Shown piece by piece: positions 1-9,100 of a DNA stretch of 64,000 nucleotides (within the stretch, counting starts at the first letter, position 1; every line of letters starts with the position of its first letter). The DNA is from G965247775 sp965247775. Lineage in GTDB: Bacteria; Chloroflexota; Dehalococcoidia; Bin125. Under the pieces are notes generated by a model, which saw nothing but the letters and a program-made list of their open reading frames with translations, had not been told where the DNA came from and did no database searches. Both the position numbers and the translations under genes were made by a program. Where the stretch lies: assembly GCA_965247775.1 (NCBI GenBank), contig OZ252031.1:868001-932000 (forward strand), in the 5' to 3' direction.

Positions 1-1399
1 GGTCTTGGGGGTGCTGGAACTGGAGGGCCCAGTCGGCCATTTGGAAGCAGAAGTCGCGGGCGGTGTCGTCGTCGCGGAGGGCGTGCCAGGCGTCGCAGGC
101 TTGCAGCATCCAGGTGGCGAAGGAGAGGTTGGCGTTGCCTTCGTCCCACCACTGGCGGTAGTAGCGGAGGGAGCGCAGGCCGGCGGTGGCGAGGCGGTCG
201 CGCTTGCTGAGGGCATAGCGGCGGGCGAGCGCGAGGGCGATCTGGCCGGCGTAGTAGATTTCGGAGCCCTCCAGTTCGAGGCCGCGGGCGCGGGCGCCGA
301 AGGCGCCCTCCCGGGTCTGAACGGCGAGCAGCGTGGCGATGATGCCGTCGCGGGCGGCGGCGTCAAGGGGGCTGCCTTGGTGGGGGCCGCCGGCGCTGGG
401 GGAGGCGAACTCATCCGCGGCGAGGAGCAGCAGGGGCATCGCGCCGAGGCTGGGCCGGCCGCCGGGCGCTTGCAGGTAGGCGAGGTTGCCGGGGCCGCCG
501 CGCTTGAGCGTGGCGCCGACGATGCCGCGGATGGCGTGCAGGGCGGGTTGGGTGAAGCCGGCCTGGGGCGCGACGCGGGCCAGGCCGGCGACGGCCCAGG
601 CGCAGCCGGCCTGACGCACGAGTGAGTCCGCGGCCGACCACTCATGCGTGCGTTCGAGGAACTCGTAGCGGAAGAAGCCGCCGGGGCGCTGGTGGCGGAT
701 GAGCCAGGCCCCGGCCAGGGTGGCAGCGCGGATGAGGGAGTCGGCGGCGACGGCCTGGGCGGGGACGAGGCGCGTGCCGGCCTGGAGGGGGGTGGCCTGG
801 GGAGGTTCGCCGTCCTTGGGTGGGGCGGCGTCGTCCGTGGGCGGGACCCAGGGGCCCAGCACCTGCCGGGTCGTGAAGCGGCGCACGCCGACGCTGGGGG
901 GCAAGCGGGTCCCGGGCGGGTGGACGTGGCGCAGGATCGCCTTGGCCCAGCGAGCGGAGCCGCCCGCGCTGAGGAGGGCGTCGGCGGGCCAGCCGCCGGC
1001 GGCGCGAGGCTGCTCCTGCAGGGCGAGGCCATGCAGGCCGGGCTCGAAGCCGAAGAGGAGGCCGCTCAAGCCGGCGGGGGTGAGGGGTTCGACGGTGTCG
1101 ACGAGTTCGATGTCGATGAAGATGTTGCCGGGGTCGGGGAGGCCGTCGGGCAGCGCCGCGGCGGCGGCGGCCGCGGCGGCGCGGACGGCGGTGAGGGGAT
1201 CGTTGGTGGGGGAGGCGCCGGCGGTTGTTTGGGCTAGCCCCTCGGCGACGGCGAGGCGCTCGCCGGCGCGCCAGAGGGCGACGCGGGCGCGGTCCTGGAG
1301 GCGGTCCCAGGTGGGGGGGTCGAGGGGGGCCGGAGCGGAGAGGCCGTCACGGGCGGCGGCGAGGAGGGCTTGGGGGGAGGGGCGCGCGGGATCGGTCAC
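1..1399 (-). CDS. Hypothetical protein, alpha/alpha-toroid-like, truncated by the window edge
   Basis: An open frame of 466 codons runs leftwards from a GTG at 1399 to the window edge without a stop, so the C-terminus is missing. The family was not recognised. The N-terminal third is Ala/Pro-rich. The middle has a beta-like stretch (FIDIELVDTVEPL). The C-terminal half has regularly spaced helical segments rich in Trp and Tyr, such as EIYYAGQIALALARRY, YYRQWWDEGNANLSF and FCFQMADWALQFQH. This spacing resembles the inward helices of six-hairpin (alpha/alpha) toroids of glycosidases and terpenoid cyclases, which is an inference from pattern only. It is divergent from the isovaleryl-CoA dehydrogenase gene, with a 94-bp gap. 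No strong ribosome binding site precedes the GTG, so the start is a best guess. Confidence 0.6.
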   Translation of the reverse strand, partial: MTDPARPSPQALLAAARDGLSAPAPLDPPTWDRLQDRARVALWRAGERLAVAEGLAQTTAGASPTNDPLTAVRAAAAAAAAALPDGLPDPGNIFIDIELVDTVEPLTPAGLSGLLFGFEPGLHGLALQEQPRAAGGWPADALLSAGGSARWAKAILRHVHPPGTRLPPSVGVRRFTTRQVLGPWVPPTDDAAPPKDGEPPQATPLQAGTRLVPAQAVAADSLIRAATLAGAWLIRHQRPGGFFRYEFLERTHEWSAADSLVRQAGCAWAVAGLARVAPQAGFTQPALHAIRGIVGATLKRGGPGNLAYLQAPGGRPSLGAMPLLLLAADEFASPSAGGPHQGSPLDAAARDGIIATLLAVQTREGAFGARARGLELEGSEIYYAGQIALALARRYALSKRDRLATAGLRSLRYYRQWWDEGNANLSFATWMLQACDAWHALRDDDTARDFCFQMADWALQFQHPQD

Positions 1400-1471
1400 C
1401 TGGTGATGCTGACGCAGGCGGGGCCGGGGCGCTATCCCTCGTGGGGGGGCCGGGGCCGCGGCTGGGGCGCG

Positions 1472-1477
1472 TATCCT
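1472..1477 (+). promoter_or_regulatory. -10-like element TATCCT upstream of ivd
   Basis: TATCCT stands out in GC-rich surroundings 16 nt before the ATG at 1494. A GGGGAGG ribosome binding site lies at 1482-1488. It fits the TANNNT pattern seen before many genes in this window. No convincing -35 is visible. Confidence 0.45.
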
Positions 1478-1493
1478 GCGCGGGGAGGCGCGC

Positions 1494-2654
1494 ATGGATG
1501 TGGAACTGAGCGAGGCGCAGCGGCTGATCCGCGACACGGTGCGGGAGTTCACGCGCCGGGAGATCGCGCCGATCGCGGACGCGATCGACCGGGAGGACCG
1601 CTTTCCCCGCGAGCTGTGGCCCAAGCTGGGGGCGCTGGGGGTGCTGGGGATCAACGCGCCGGAGGCCTACGGGGGGGCCGGGGCGGATCTGCTCGCGGGG
1701 GTGCTGGCGATCGAGGAGATGGGCAAGGCATCGGCGTCGGTGGCGCTGTCGTACGGGGCGCACGCGAACCTGTGCGTGAACACCCTGACGGTCAACGGTA
1801 CGGCGGAGCAGAAGCAGCGCTACCTGCCGCCCCTCTGCGCGGGGACGCACGTGGGGGCCCTGGCGCTGACGGAGCCGGAGGCGGGGTCGGACGCGGTGGG
1901 GATCCGCACGACGGCGCGGCGGGAGGGCGATGTCTACGTGCTCAACGGTCGCAAGATGTTCATCACCAACGGCTCGGTGGCGGACACACTGGTGCTGTAC
2001 GCGAAGACGGAGCCGGAGGCGGGGTCGCGGGGGATCACGGCGTTCGTGATCGAGAAGGGGTTCGCGGGCTTCGCGGTGGGGCAGACGCTGGACAAGCTGG
2101 GACACCGGGGCTCCCCGACGGCGGAGCTGATCCTGGATGACTGCCAGGTGCCGGCGGGGAACATTTTGGGGGAGCTGAACCGGGGGGTGACGGTGATGAT
2201 GCAGGGGCTGGCGATCGAGCGGGCATTCCTTTCGGGGCAGTGCATCGGCATGGCGGAGGCGGCGCTGGAGGACAGCATTGCCTACGCGCGGGAGCGCAAG
2301 CAGTTCGGGCAGCGGATCGGCGACTTCCAGTTGATTCAGGCCAAGCTGGCGGACATGTACACGGAGATTGAGGCGGCGCGCTGGCTGGTGTACAGCACGG
2401 CGGTGCGCGCGGAGGCGGCATCGCAGGGGATGGGCGGAGGGATGGACAAGGAGGCGGCGGCGGCGATCCTCTTCGCGGCGGAGGTGTGCATGCGGGCCGC
2501 GAATCAGGCGGTGCAGATCCACGGGGGCTACGGCTACATGAACGAGTTCCGGGTGTCGCGCTACTTGCGCGACGCGAAGCTGCTGGAGATCGGGGCGGGG
2601 ACGAGCGAGATCCGGCGGTTGGTGATCGGGCGGGCGCTGGTGGGGGAGGGGTAG
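1494..2654 (+). CDS. ivd: Isovaleryl-CoA dehydrogenase
   Basis: Flavoprotein acyl-CoA dehydrogenase of 386 aa, the normal length, predicted to oxidise isovaleryl-CoA to 3-methylcrotonyl-CoA in leucine breakdown. The assignment to the isovaleryl branch rests on the SYGAHANLCVN segment (86-96), the catalytic-base helix GLAIERAFLSG with Glu at 242, and EIGAGTSEIRR near the C-terminus. In that last segment the position used as catalytic Glu by medium-chain enzymes is not Glu, as in known isovaleryl-CoA dehydrogenases. The flavin-binding segments LTEPEAGSD and FITNG are present, as is QIHGGYGYM. The ATG has a good GGGGAGG site. The methylcrotonyl-CoA carboxylase and other leucine genes are not adjacent, although a carboxyltransferase lies at 32-33.5 kb. 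A related short-chain dehydrogenase with the same base position is the main alternative. Confidence 0.88.
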   Translation: MDVELSEAQRLIRDTVREFTRREIAPIADAIDREDRFPRELWPKLGALGVLGINAPEAYGGAGADLLAGVLAIEEMGKASASVALSYGAHANLCVNTLTVNGTAEQKQRYLPPLCAGTHVGALALTEPEAGSDAVGIRTTARREGDVYVLNGRKMFITNGSVADTLVLYAKTEPEAGSRGITAFVIEKGFAGFAVGQTLDKLGHRGSPTAELILDDCQVPAGNILGELNRGVTVMMQGLAIERAFLSGQCIGMAEAALEDSIAYARERKQFGQRIGDFQLIQAKLADMYTEIEAARWLVYSTAVRAEAASQGMGGGMDKEAAAAILFAAEVCMRAANQAVQIHGGYGYMNEFRVSRYLRDAKLLEIGAGTSEIRRLVIGRALVGEG

Positions 2655-2980
2655 GGCGCCGCCGGGGCGCCGCTCGATCGCTGGGTGGAGGGCGCTGGGT
2701 GGAGGGCGCTGGGTGGAGGGCTGGGGGAGGGGATGCGCGGCGTTCCTCGCGGCGCCGGCGCGCGGGCGGATGCGGTGGGGCGAAGCCTGCGAGCGGTTGT
2801 CTTGCCAGCCCACCCGCCCGGGGCGGTTGGGGTGATCGGGGTCGTCAGCGCCGGAGGGTGGCCCTTCCCCAGGGCCGACGGGGAGGAGCCGCGCGGCCTT
2901 GCCGGCGGCCCCTCTCCATTGGCATGTTCGGTGAGCGCTACGCTGCAGGCACGATTGTCGTTGGACGAAGAGGAGTCGGT
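2655..2980. other. Intergenic stretch without a gene
   Basis: 326 bp of GC-rich sequence between ivd and the broken VOC gene. It holds a 14-bp tandem repeat at 2681-2720. No credible coding frame was seen. Confidence 0.5.
2681..2720. repeat. 14-bp tandem repeat, about 2.9 copies
   Basis: The unit CTGGGTGGAGGGCG begins at 2681 and 2695, and an incomplete third copy begins at 2709. It lies just after the stop codon of ivd. Confidence 0.8.
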
Positions 2981-3551
2981 ATGAGCGCGGCGATCCCATT
3001 CAGCCACATGGGTATCCACTGCTTCGACGTGGAGGCGATGCGCGGCTTCTCCAGGCGCGTGATGGGGATGCGGGTCAGCGACGAGGGGGTGGCGCCGATC
3101 AACGGCCGCGAGACGCGGCTGGTGTTCCTGAGCACGGACCCGCGTGAGCACCATTCGTTGGTGCTGGTGGCAGTTGGTGCTGGTGGACGGGCGGCGGACG
3201 GCGCCGGGGAACGTGCTGCTGAACCAGATCGCGTTTCGGGTGGAGTCGCTGGCGCGGCTGCGCCGGCTGCGGGCGGCGTTGGAGGCGGACGGGGTGTAGG
3301 AGGCGCTGCCGCTGGACCACGGCAACGCCTGGTCGATCTCCTTTCCGGACCGGGAGGGGAACCGGCTGGAGGCGTTCGTGGATTCGCCCTGGATGGTCTC
3401 GCAGCCGCGACGGGAACCGCTGGATCTGTCGCTGAGCGACGCGGCGATCGCCGCGCGGACTGAGCGGGGGATCGCGGGCGCGGCGTCGTTTGCGCCGCGG
3501 GCGGCGTGGCGCGAGGAGTTCGCGCGCACGCTGGCAGCGGGGAGCCGCTAG
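2981..3551 (+). pseudogene. Broken VOC-family (catechol 2,3-dioxygenase-like) gene
   Basis: The first frame from the ATG at 2981 encodes the start of a vicinal-oxygen-chelate protein (FSHMGIHCFDVEAMRGF, then HHSLVLV). The rest is in a second frame: LLNQIAFRVESLARLRRLRA, HGNAWSISFPDREGNRLEAF and SPWMVSQPRREPLDLSLS, ending at TAG 3549-3551. The frames are separated by a +1 shift caused by a 16-bp-period duplication (13-bp copies at 3158-3170 and 3174-3186). Removing 16 bp rejoins the frames. A second lesion, TAG at 3297-3299, lies in the second frame. The metal-ligand pattern (His, His, Glu) of the family remains readable. Its stop overlaps the stop of the convergent oxidoreductase gene by 4 bp. 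Two independent lesions argue for a true pseudogene rather than one sequencing error. Confidence 0.85.
3158..3186. repeat. Frame-breaking short direct duplication
   Basis: Two 13-bp copies of TTGGTGCTGGTGG are separated by CAG, giving a period of 16 bp. It shifts the VOC reading frame by +1. Confidence 0.85.
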
Positions 3552-4573
3552 AGGTCGCTGGCGCCCGTGCGCGCGATCTCGATGAGGCGGCGGGCGCGGT
3601 CCGCGTCCTCCATGCGGGCCGGCGCATCGAACGCGGCGGCGCCACAGGTGGAGGCGAAGCGGCGGTGCAGATCGCGGGCGGCGTCCTCGGGGCTGCCGAC
3701 GACGGCGAAGGCTTCCAGCACCGGGTCGCTGATCAGCTCCGCCATCTCGCCCCAGCGCCCCTGGAGGGAGAGCGCGTGCAGGCGGGGGCTGAGGTCGCCG
3801 AAGCCGTGGATGTCAAGGACGCCGCGGTAGGAGCGGGTGGAGGCGTAGAAGGCGATCTGGCCGGCGACGTGCCGGCGGGCCGTCGCCCGCTCCTCCTCGC
3901 TGTCGCCAATCACGGCGAAGCCGGCGTGGATGAGGTGGACGTCGGCGATGCTGCGCCCGGCGCGGGCCGCCCCGAGCGCGACGTTTGGCAGCACGACGTC
4001 CTGGATGTACTTGGGCGAGTTGAGGGGATGCAGGCGGATGCCGTCGCAGACCTCGCCGGCGACGCGACACATGGCGGGACCGACGGCCGCGATGTCGATG
4101 GGGATGCGGGGGTGATCGATGGGCGGGGGCGCGAAGTTGGGCGTCATGAGGCTGAATTGATAGTGCTCGCCTTGGAAGTCGTAGGGCTCGCCGTTCTGCC
4201 AGCCGGCCCAGATCGCTTGGAGGGCGAGGACGTATTCACGCAGGCGGGGGGCGGGCGGCGACCAGGGGACGCTGAAGCGTCGTTCGTTGTGGCCTTTGAC
4301 CTGTGGTCCGAGCCCCAGTCTCAGGCGGCCGCCGGAGAAGCGCTGCAGCTCCCAGGCGAGCTGGGCGGTGACCATGGGGCTGCGCGGGAAGGCGACGGCG
4401 ATGCCGGTGCCGAGGCCGAGCGTGCTGGTGGCTTCGGCGGCGCGGACGAGCGGCAGGAAGGGGTCGTATTGGGTCTCGAGCGTGAGGCAGGCATCGTAGC
4501 CGCGCTGCTCGAGGCGGCGCGCGTCGGCTGCGGCGAGGCTGAGGCTGGAGGAGATCGCCGTTTCGATGCGCAT
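3548..4573 (-). CDS. LLM-class (luciferase-like) F420-dependent-type oxidoreductase
   Basis: 341-aa TIM-barrel luciferase-like monooxygenase. Recognisable elements are the N-terminal strand with RGYDACLTLETQYDPFLPL, the TLGLGTGIAVAFPRSP segment, the GRLRLGLGPQVKGHNERRF turn and the PIDIAAVGPAMCRVAGEVCDG strand. These match the subfamily usually annotated as F420-dependent oxidoreductases in actinobacteria and Chloroflexota. The substrate is unknown. Its ATG overlaps the stop of the upstream CpsD-like gene (TGATG), so the two are probably translationally coupled. It converges on the broken VOC gene. Use of F420 rather than FMN is inferred from family resemblance only. Confidence 0.82.
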   Translation of the reverse strand: MRIETAISSSLSLAAADARRLEQRGYDACLTLETQYDPFLPLVRAAEATSTLGLGTGIAVAFPRSPMVTAQLAWELQRFSGGRLRLGLGPQVKGHNERRFSVPWSPPAPRLREYVLALQAIWAGWQNGEPYDFQGEHYQFSLMTPNFAPPPIDHPRIPIDIAAVGPAMCRVAGEVCDGIRLHPLNSPKYIQDVVLPNVALGAARAGRSIADVHLIHAGFAVIGDSEEERATARRHVAGQIAFYASTRSYRGVLDIHGFGDLSPRLHALSLQGRWGEMAELISDPVLEAFAVVGSPEDAARDLHRRFASTCGAAAFDAPARMEDADRARRLIEIARTGASDL

Positions 4574-5961
4574 CAGGGGTCCGGCCGGGTGATCCGGCGG
4601 GGCGCGGCGGGGGCGTCGGGCCAGCCCAGGGCGGGGGCGGGCGGGGCCGGTGGGGGACCGGCGGCGTCGCGCGTGACGACGACGCCGATGACGCGGCCGG
4701 CGCTGCGGCCCAGCCCCTCGGCGGCGTGCTGGACGGCTTCGGGGTCGCCGCTGAGGGCGTTGACCACGATGAGGAGGGCGTCGGCGTGGTGGGCGAGGGC
4801 GGCGAGGGCGGCGCGCGATTGCAATGCGGGGCCATCGATGATGACGAGGTCGGCGTCCTCCGCCAGCCGGTCGAAGACGGCGGGCGCACTTGCGCCCCTG
4901 AGCAGGGCCTCAGGGTCCGTGGGGGCGAAGCCTGCCGTCAGCAGGCGCAGACGGTCGCTGTTGGAGGCGTCGCTGGGGCGGGTGAGGATGAGCAGCGGCA
5001 ACGCCGGTTCGGGGTCGCGGAGGCCGAGCGCCGCCGGCGCTGTGGCCAGGCTGTCGGCGAGGCCGGGGCCGTTGGGGAGCCCGAAGCGTTGGTGGAGGGC
5101 GGGCGTGAAGAGGTCAGCGTCGACGAGCGTGGTGTGCAGCCCGGCGGCGGCGGCGGCGAGGGCGAGTTGCACAGCGACGGTGCTGGCGCCGTCGCCGCGT
5201 TCGACGCCGGTGACCAGCAGGCGGTGGAAGCCAGCGCCGCCACGCTCGGCCTCGATACGGGCCCAGAGGCGCCCATAGGCCTGGGCGGGCTCCCCGGTGC
5301 TCCCGCGGGGATCGGGAGATGTGGGGCGCCGGGGGATGCGGCCCAGCACGGGCCAGGGGGTGAGCCGGTGGGCGTCGAGCCGGTGCGCCTGGGCGCGCTC
5401 CGGGCGGCCGACGACGACGGCCAGGCCGATCCCGGCCAGCAGCCCCGCCGCGACGGCGACGGCGCTGTTGCGGGCGCGTTCGTCCTGCACCGGCTGGTCT
5501 GGGCGGGCGGCGCGGCGATGCAGGCGAGGCCGGGCGTCGCTGGGAGAGGCGTTGCGCGCGGCGCGGGCTTCGTTGATGACGGCTTGGGCGAGTCGACGAG
5601 CGGCCTCCGGGGAGGAGGCGCGGGCGAAGATGCCGACGACGACGCCGTTGACCTCCACGGCGATGCGCTGGCGCACGAGGGCTGCGGTGGTGTCGAGTTG
5701 GAGGGTGCGGATGGTGCTGTTGAGGACGTCGTCGCTGGTGAGCTGGGCGGCGAAGGCGGCGGGCGCGGCGGGGTCGCCTTCGGGGACCAGCAGGGCGGCG
5801 TGGGATTCGTAGACCTGGCCATCGCCATCGGCGATGAAGAACACCGCTGCCCCGGCCACGGCGGCCAGCAGCAACGGCAACCACCAGATGAGGCCGGGCG
5901 CGTGACGCAGACCTGATGTCTCCGGCGTGGGGGCCGGCTGGGGCGGCGGCGCGAGGCTCAT
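4573..5961 (-). CDS. Wzz/CpsD-like membrane protein with degenerate P-loop ATPase domain
   Basis: 462-aa fusion typical of polysaccharide co-polymerase/BY-kinase proteins: TM helix at about 24-43, a periplasmic Wzz-like segment, a second TM at about 166-185, then a cytoplasmic P-loop domain. The P-loop reads GVERGDGAST (252-261), with Ala where the Walker A lysine should be. Walker A' is LVDADLF (279-285) without the usual Arg, and Walker B is DLVIIDGPAL. No Tyr-rich tail is present. It may therefore regulate chain length without kinase activity. The start at 5961 is preferred over longer readings because the extension is Pro/Arg-rich shadow and a TAGACT element lies 8 nt upstream. It is coupled to the downstream oxidoreductase gene. 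No glycan polymerase genes lie nearby. Confidence 0.75.
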   Translation of the reverse strand: MSLAPPPQPAPTPETSGLRHAPGLIWWLPLLLAAVAGAAVFFIADGDGQVYESHAALLVPEGDPAAPAAFAAQLTSDDVLNSTIRTLQLDTTAALVRQRIAVEVNGVVVGIFARASSPEAARRLAQAVINEARAARNASPSDARPRLHRRAARPDQPVQDERARNSAVAVAAGLLAGIGLAVVVGRPERAQAHRLDAHRLTPWPVLGRIPRRPTSPDPRGSTGEPAQAYGRLWARIEAERGGAGFHRLLVTGVERGDGASTVAVQLALAAAAAGLHTTLVDADLFTPALHQRFGLPNGPGLADSLATAPAALGLRDPEPALPLLILTRPSDASNSDRLRLLTAGFAPTDPEALLRGASAPAVFDRLAEDADLVIIDGPALQSRAALAALAHHADALLIVVNALSGDPEAVQHAAEGLGRSAGRVIGVVVTRDAAGPPPAPPAPALGWPDAPAAPRRITRPDP

Positions 5962-5969
5962 TGCGGCCG

Positions 5970-5975
5970 AGTCTA
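5970..5975 (-). promoter_or_regulatory. -10-like element TAGACT 8 nt before a start codon
   Basis: On the minus strand TAGACT lies 8 nt from the ATG at 5961, leaving no room for a Shine-Dalgarno leader. The same TTGATAGACTCG core occurs upstream of the reverse transcriptase gene. Confidence 0.45.
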
Positions 5976-6122
5976 TCAAGGCCCGGCGCCGGCGGCGCGC
6001 GGGGGGGTGAGGTAGGTGGGGCCGGGCGAGCGGGGATCTCCCTGGCCCCGGCGGCTCGGTGTAGGGTGTCCCTCGGCCGGGTGTGACGCGCGCCGCGGCG
6101 GCGGCGGCGGGGGAGGGACGGG

Positions 6123-9100
6123 ATGCAGCGCTCGGGCGTTCAGCCTGCCCGGGAGCCCCCAGCGCGCCTGCCCCGGGCCGCCCTCCGTGGCCTGGCCGTC
6201 GTGGTGTTGATGGTGGCGATCGTGCTGGGGGCGGTGGCCTCGGCGGGGCCCGTGGCCGTGTCGGCGCAGACGGGGAAGCCCGGCGGCGATGGTCTGGCCC
6301 CAATCCTGGGCGACTTGGCCGAGCAGGCGGGGCGCCTTCGTGCAGCGGGCGCGCCCGCGGATCCCGCTGCGCTTGTCGGGGCGAGCAAGCGGCTGCGCGA
6401 CGCGGCCGCGGCGGGCAGGCTGCGCCTGGACGGGGCGGGCCGGGTGCAGGTGGACGTGCGGCTGGTGGGGGAGGGGCCGGAAGCGGTCGCGCTGGCGGCG
6501 CTGGGCGCGGAGGTGGAGCGCCGCCGGGTCGATCTGGGGCGCGCACAGCTGCGGGTTCCGGTGGCAGAGCTGGCCGCCCTGGCGGCGGGCCCGGGGGTGG
6601 CCTTCGTGGACCTGCCGACGTACGCGGTCTCGGCGGCGGGTTCGCAGGTGACGCAGGGGGATGCGGCGCTGCGTGCGGCGCTGGTGCGCGGCGAGGAGGG
6701 GTTGAGCGGGGCGGGGGTGCGGGTGGGCGTGATTTCGGACGGGGTCGGGGGCCTGGCGGAGGCGCAGGCGGTGGGGGATCTGCCGCGGCTGGCGGGGAGT
6801 CAGTCGTTTCATCACGAGGGGATCGGGATGGCGGCGGGGTCGGAGGGGACGGCGATGCTGGAGATCGTGCACGACCTTGCGCCGGGCGCGGATCTGTATT
6901 TCGCCAACGCGGAGACGGACCTGGACATGATGGAGGCGGTGACGTACCTGGCCGAGCGGACGGATATCGTCGTGGACGACTTGGGGTTCTTCTTCCCCGA
7001 TGATCAGGCGAGCGCCGTCTCCCGCAATACGGCGGCGGCGCTGAACAATGCGGACTGGCCGATCCGGGCCTACATCACGGCGGTGGGGAATTGGGCGCGG
7101 CGGCACTATGCGGGGCCGTTCCGGGCGGGAGTGGATGGGACGTCGCTGGGGCTGGCGGCGTCGGGCCCGGTGCACGAGTTCCGGGCGACGAGCGAAACGA
7201 CGGACTTCCTGCAGCGGGGGCCGCTGCCGTATCAGGAGATCTTCCTGGAGGCGGATGAGGAGGTGCTTGCGGTGCTGTTCTGGGACGACCCCTGGGGAGC
7301 GTCCGAGAACGACTACGACCTTTACCTGCTGGACGCTTCCAATGCATTGCATGTGGCGGCGACGCTGGGGCAGGGCGTGACCTCGGCCAATCCGCGCGAG
7401 ATCCTGACCTTCACGAACGATCAGGCGGGGGGGATGTTCCGGCTGGTGGTGCACAACTTTCAGGAGCGCGCGGCGCCGCGCGCGCTGGAGCTGTTCGTCT
7501 TCCGCAACGGGGCGCTGGGGGCGGGCGCGACGGTCGGCAATTTCAACACGCTGACCAGCAGCATGCTGGCCCAGAGCGATGCGGGCGGTGGGGTGATCTC
7601 GGCGGCGGCGGTGGGGTACGCCGGCAACGAGGTGGACGAGGTTCGCCCCTCCAGCAGCCGCGGCCCGACGAACAACGGGGCGATGAAGCCGGACCTGGCG
7701 GGAGTGGATGGGGTGGCGGTGACGGGCAGCGGCGGTTTCGGCGCGCCCTTCTTCGGGACGAGCGCGGCGGCGGCGCACGTGGCGGGCATCGCGGCGCTGT
7801 TGCTGGAGGCGCGGCCGCAGTTGCTGGCGGCGGACGGCGGCCCGCCGGATCGGGAGCGGGCGCTGCTGCGGGCGTCGCTGGTGGGCGGCAGCGTGGACTT
7901 CGACGGCGCTGGGGCGAACAACGTCTCGGGCGCGGGCCGGCTGGACGCGCCGACGGCGCTGGCGCAGCTGAGGGCGCGTGTGCTGATCGTCGATCAGGGG
8001 GGGGACGCGGGGCCGGGCAGCCTGCGTGTGGCGATCGAAAGGGCGAACGCCGGGGGCGCGGGTCCCGTGGACATCCGGCTGCGTCCGGGCCTGGCGATCG
8101 TTCTGGCGGGTCCGCTGCCGGCGCTGACGGGGAGTGCGATACGCATTGATGGGGCGGGGGCGACGGTGGACGGGACAGCGCTGGCGGTGGGGTCGGCGGG
8201 GCTGGTGGTGCGCGGCGCGGGGGCGGCGCTGGCGGGGTTCACGCTGACGGGCTTTCCGGGCGCGGCGCTGCGGATCAGTGGGGCGGAGGGCGTGCGGCTG
8301 GAGGACGTGACGCTGCGGGACAGCGGCATGGGGTTGTTGGTCGATGGGGGGGCACGGGACGTGGTGATGGGTGCGGGCGCGTCGGTGGGGATCGCGGCGC
8401 TGCACAACGCGGGCGACGGGGTGCGGGTGAGCGGCAGGGGGACGCGGGAGGTGCAGGTTCGCAACAGCCGCATCGGCGTGGACGGGGCGGGGGAGGCGGC
8501 GGGGAATGGGGGGCACGGCGTGGCGATCGGCGCGGGCGCGCGCGCGGTGGTGGTGGGGGCAGCGCGCGAGGCCACGCCGGAGATGGGCGTGGCGCAGACG
8601 GCGGATCTGGTGCACACGGTGCGCGGCCGGGTGCGGCTGAACGGGCAGCCCGCGCCAACGGGGATGGTGGTGGAGATCCTGCTGGACGGCGAGCCGGCGG
8701 GGGCGACGGTGGTGGGTGTGACGACGGTGGAGGGGGAGCCCGGGTTCATCTTCACAGTGCCGGGGCCGGGCACGGTGATGCGCTTGCTGGTGCAGGGGCT
8801 GCCGGCGGGGCTGCCGATCTTCTTCGAGGCCGGGGCGGTGGCGACGGTGCTGCTGGACGTGGTGACGTTGGAGGCGGGGCCGGGGCTGCGGCTGGCCGGG
8901 GGCAATGTGATCGCGTTCAACGGGGGCAATGGCATTCGCGTGGAGGACGAGGGCAGCGCCGGCAATACGTTCCGAGGCAACGCGCTGCGGGGCAACGGGG
9001 CGCTGGACGTGGACCTGGTGGCGGCGGCGGATCCGGCCTCCGGCCTGACCCCGCCCGACGAGGGCGACGCCGACCGCGGCCCCAACGGGCTGCTGAACCC

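Noticed and set aside
1347..2999. Long minus-strand frame antisense to ivd
   Set aside because: It is Arg/Pro/His-rich with no domain, a shadow of the GC-rich plus-strand gene.
2486..3463. One 325-aa fusion protein across ivd end and the VOC gene
   Set aside because: It joins an out-of-frame ivd shadow to the first VOC fragment and has no start of its own.
4573..6546. A 657-aa form of the CpsD-like protein
   Set aside because: The extra 195 residues are Pro/Arg-rich and antisense to the subtilase signal region; the ATG at 5961 fits the membrane topology.
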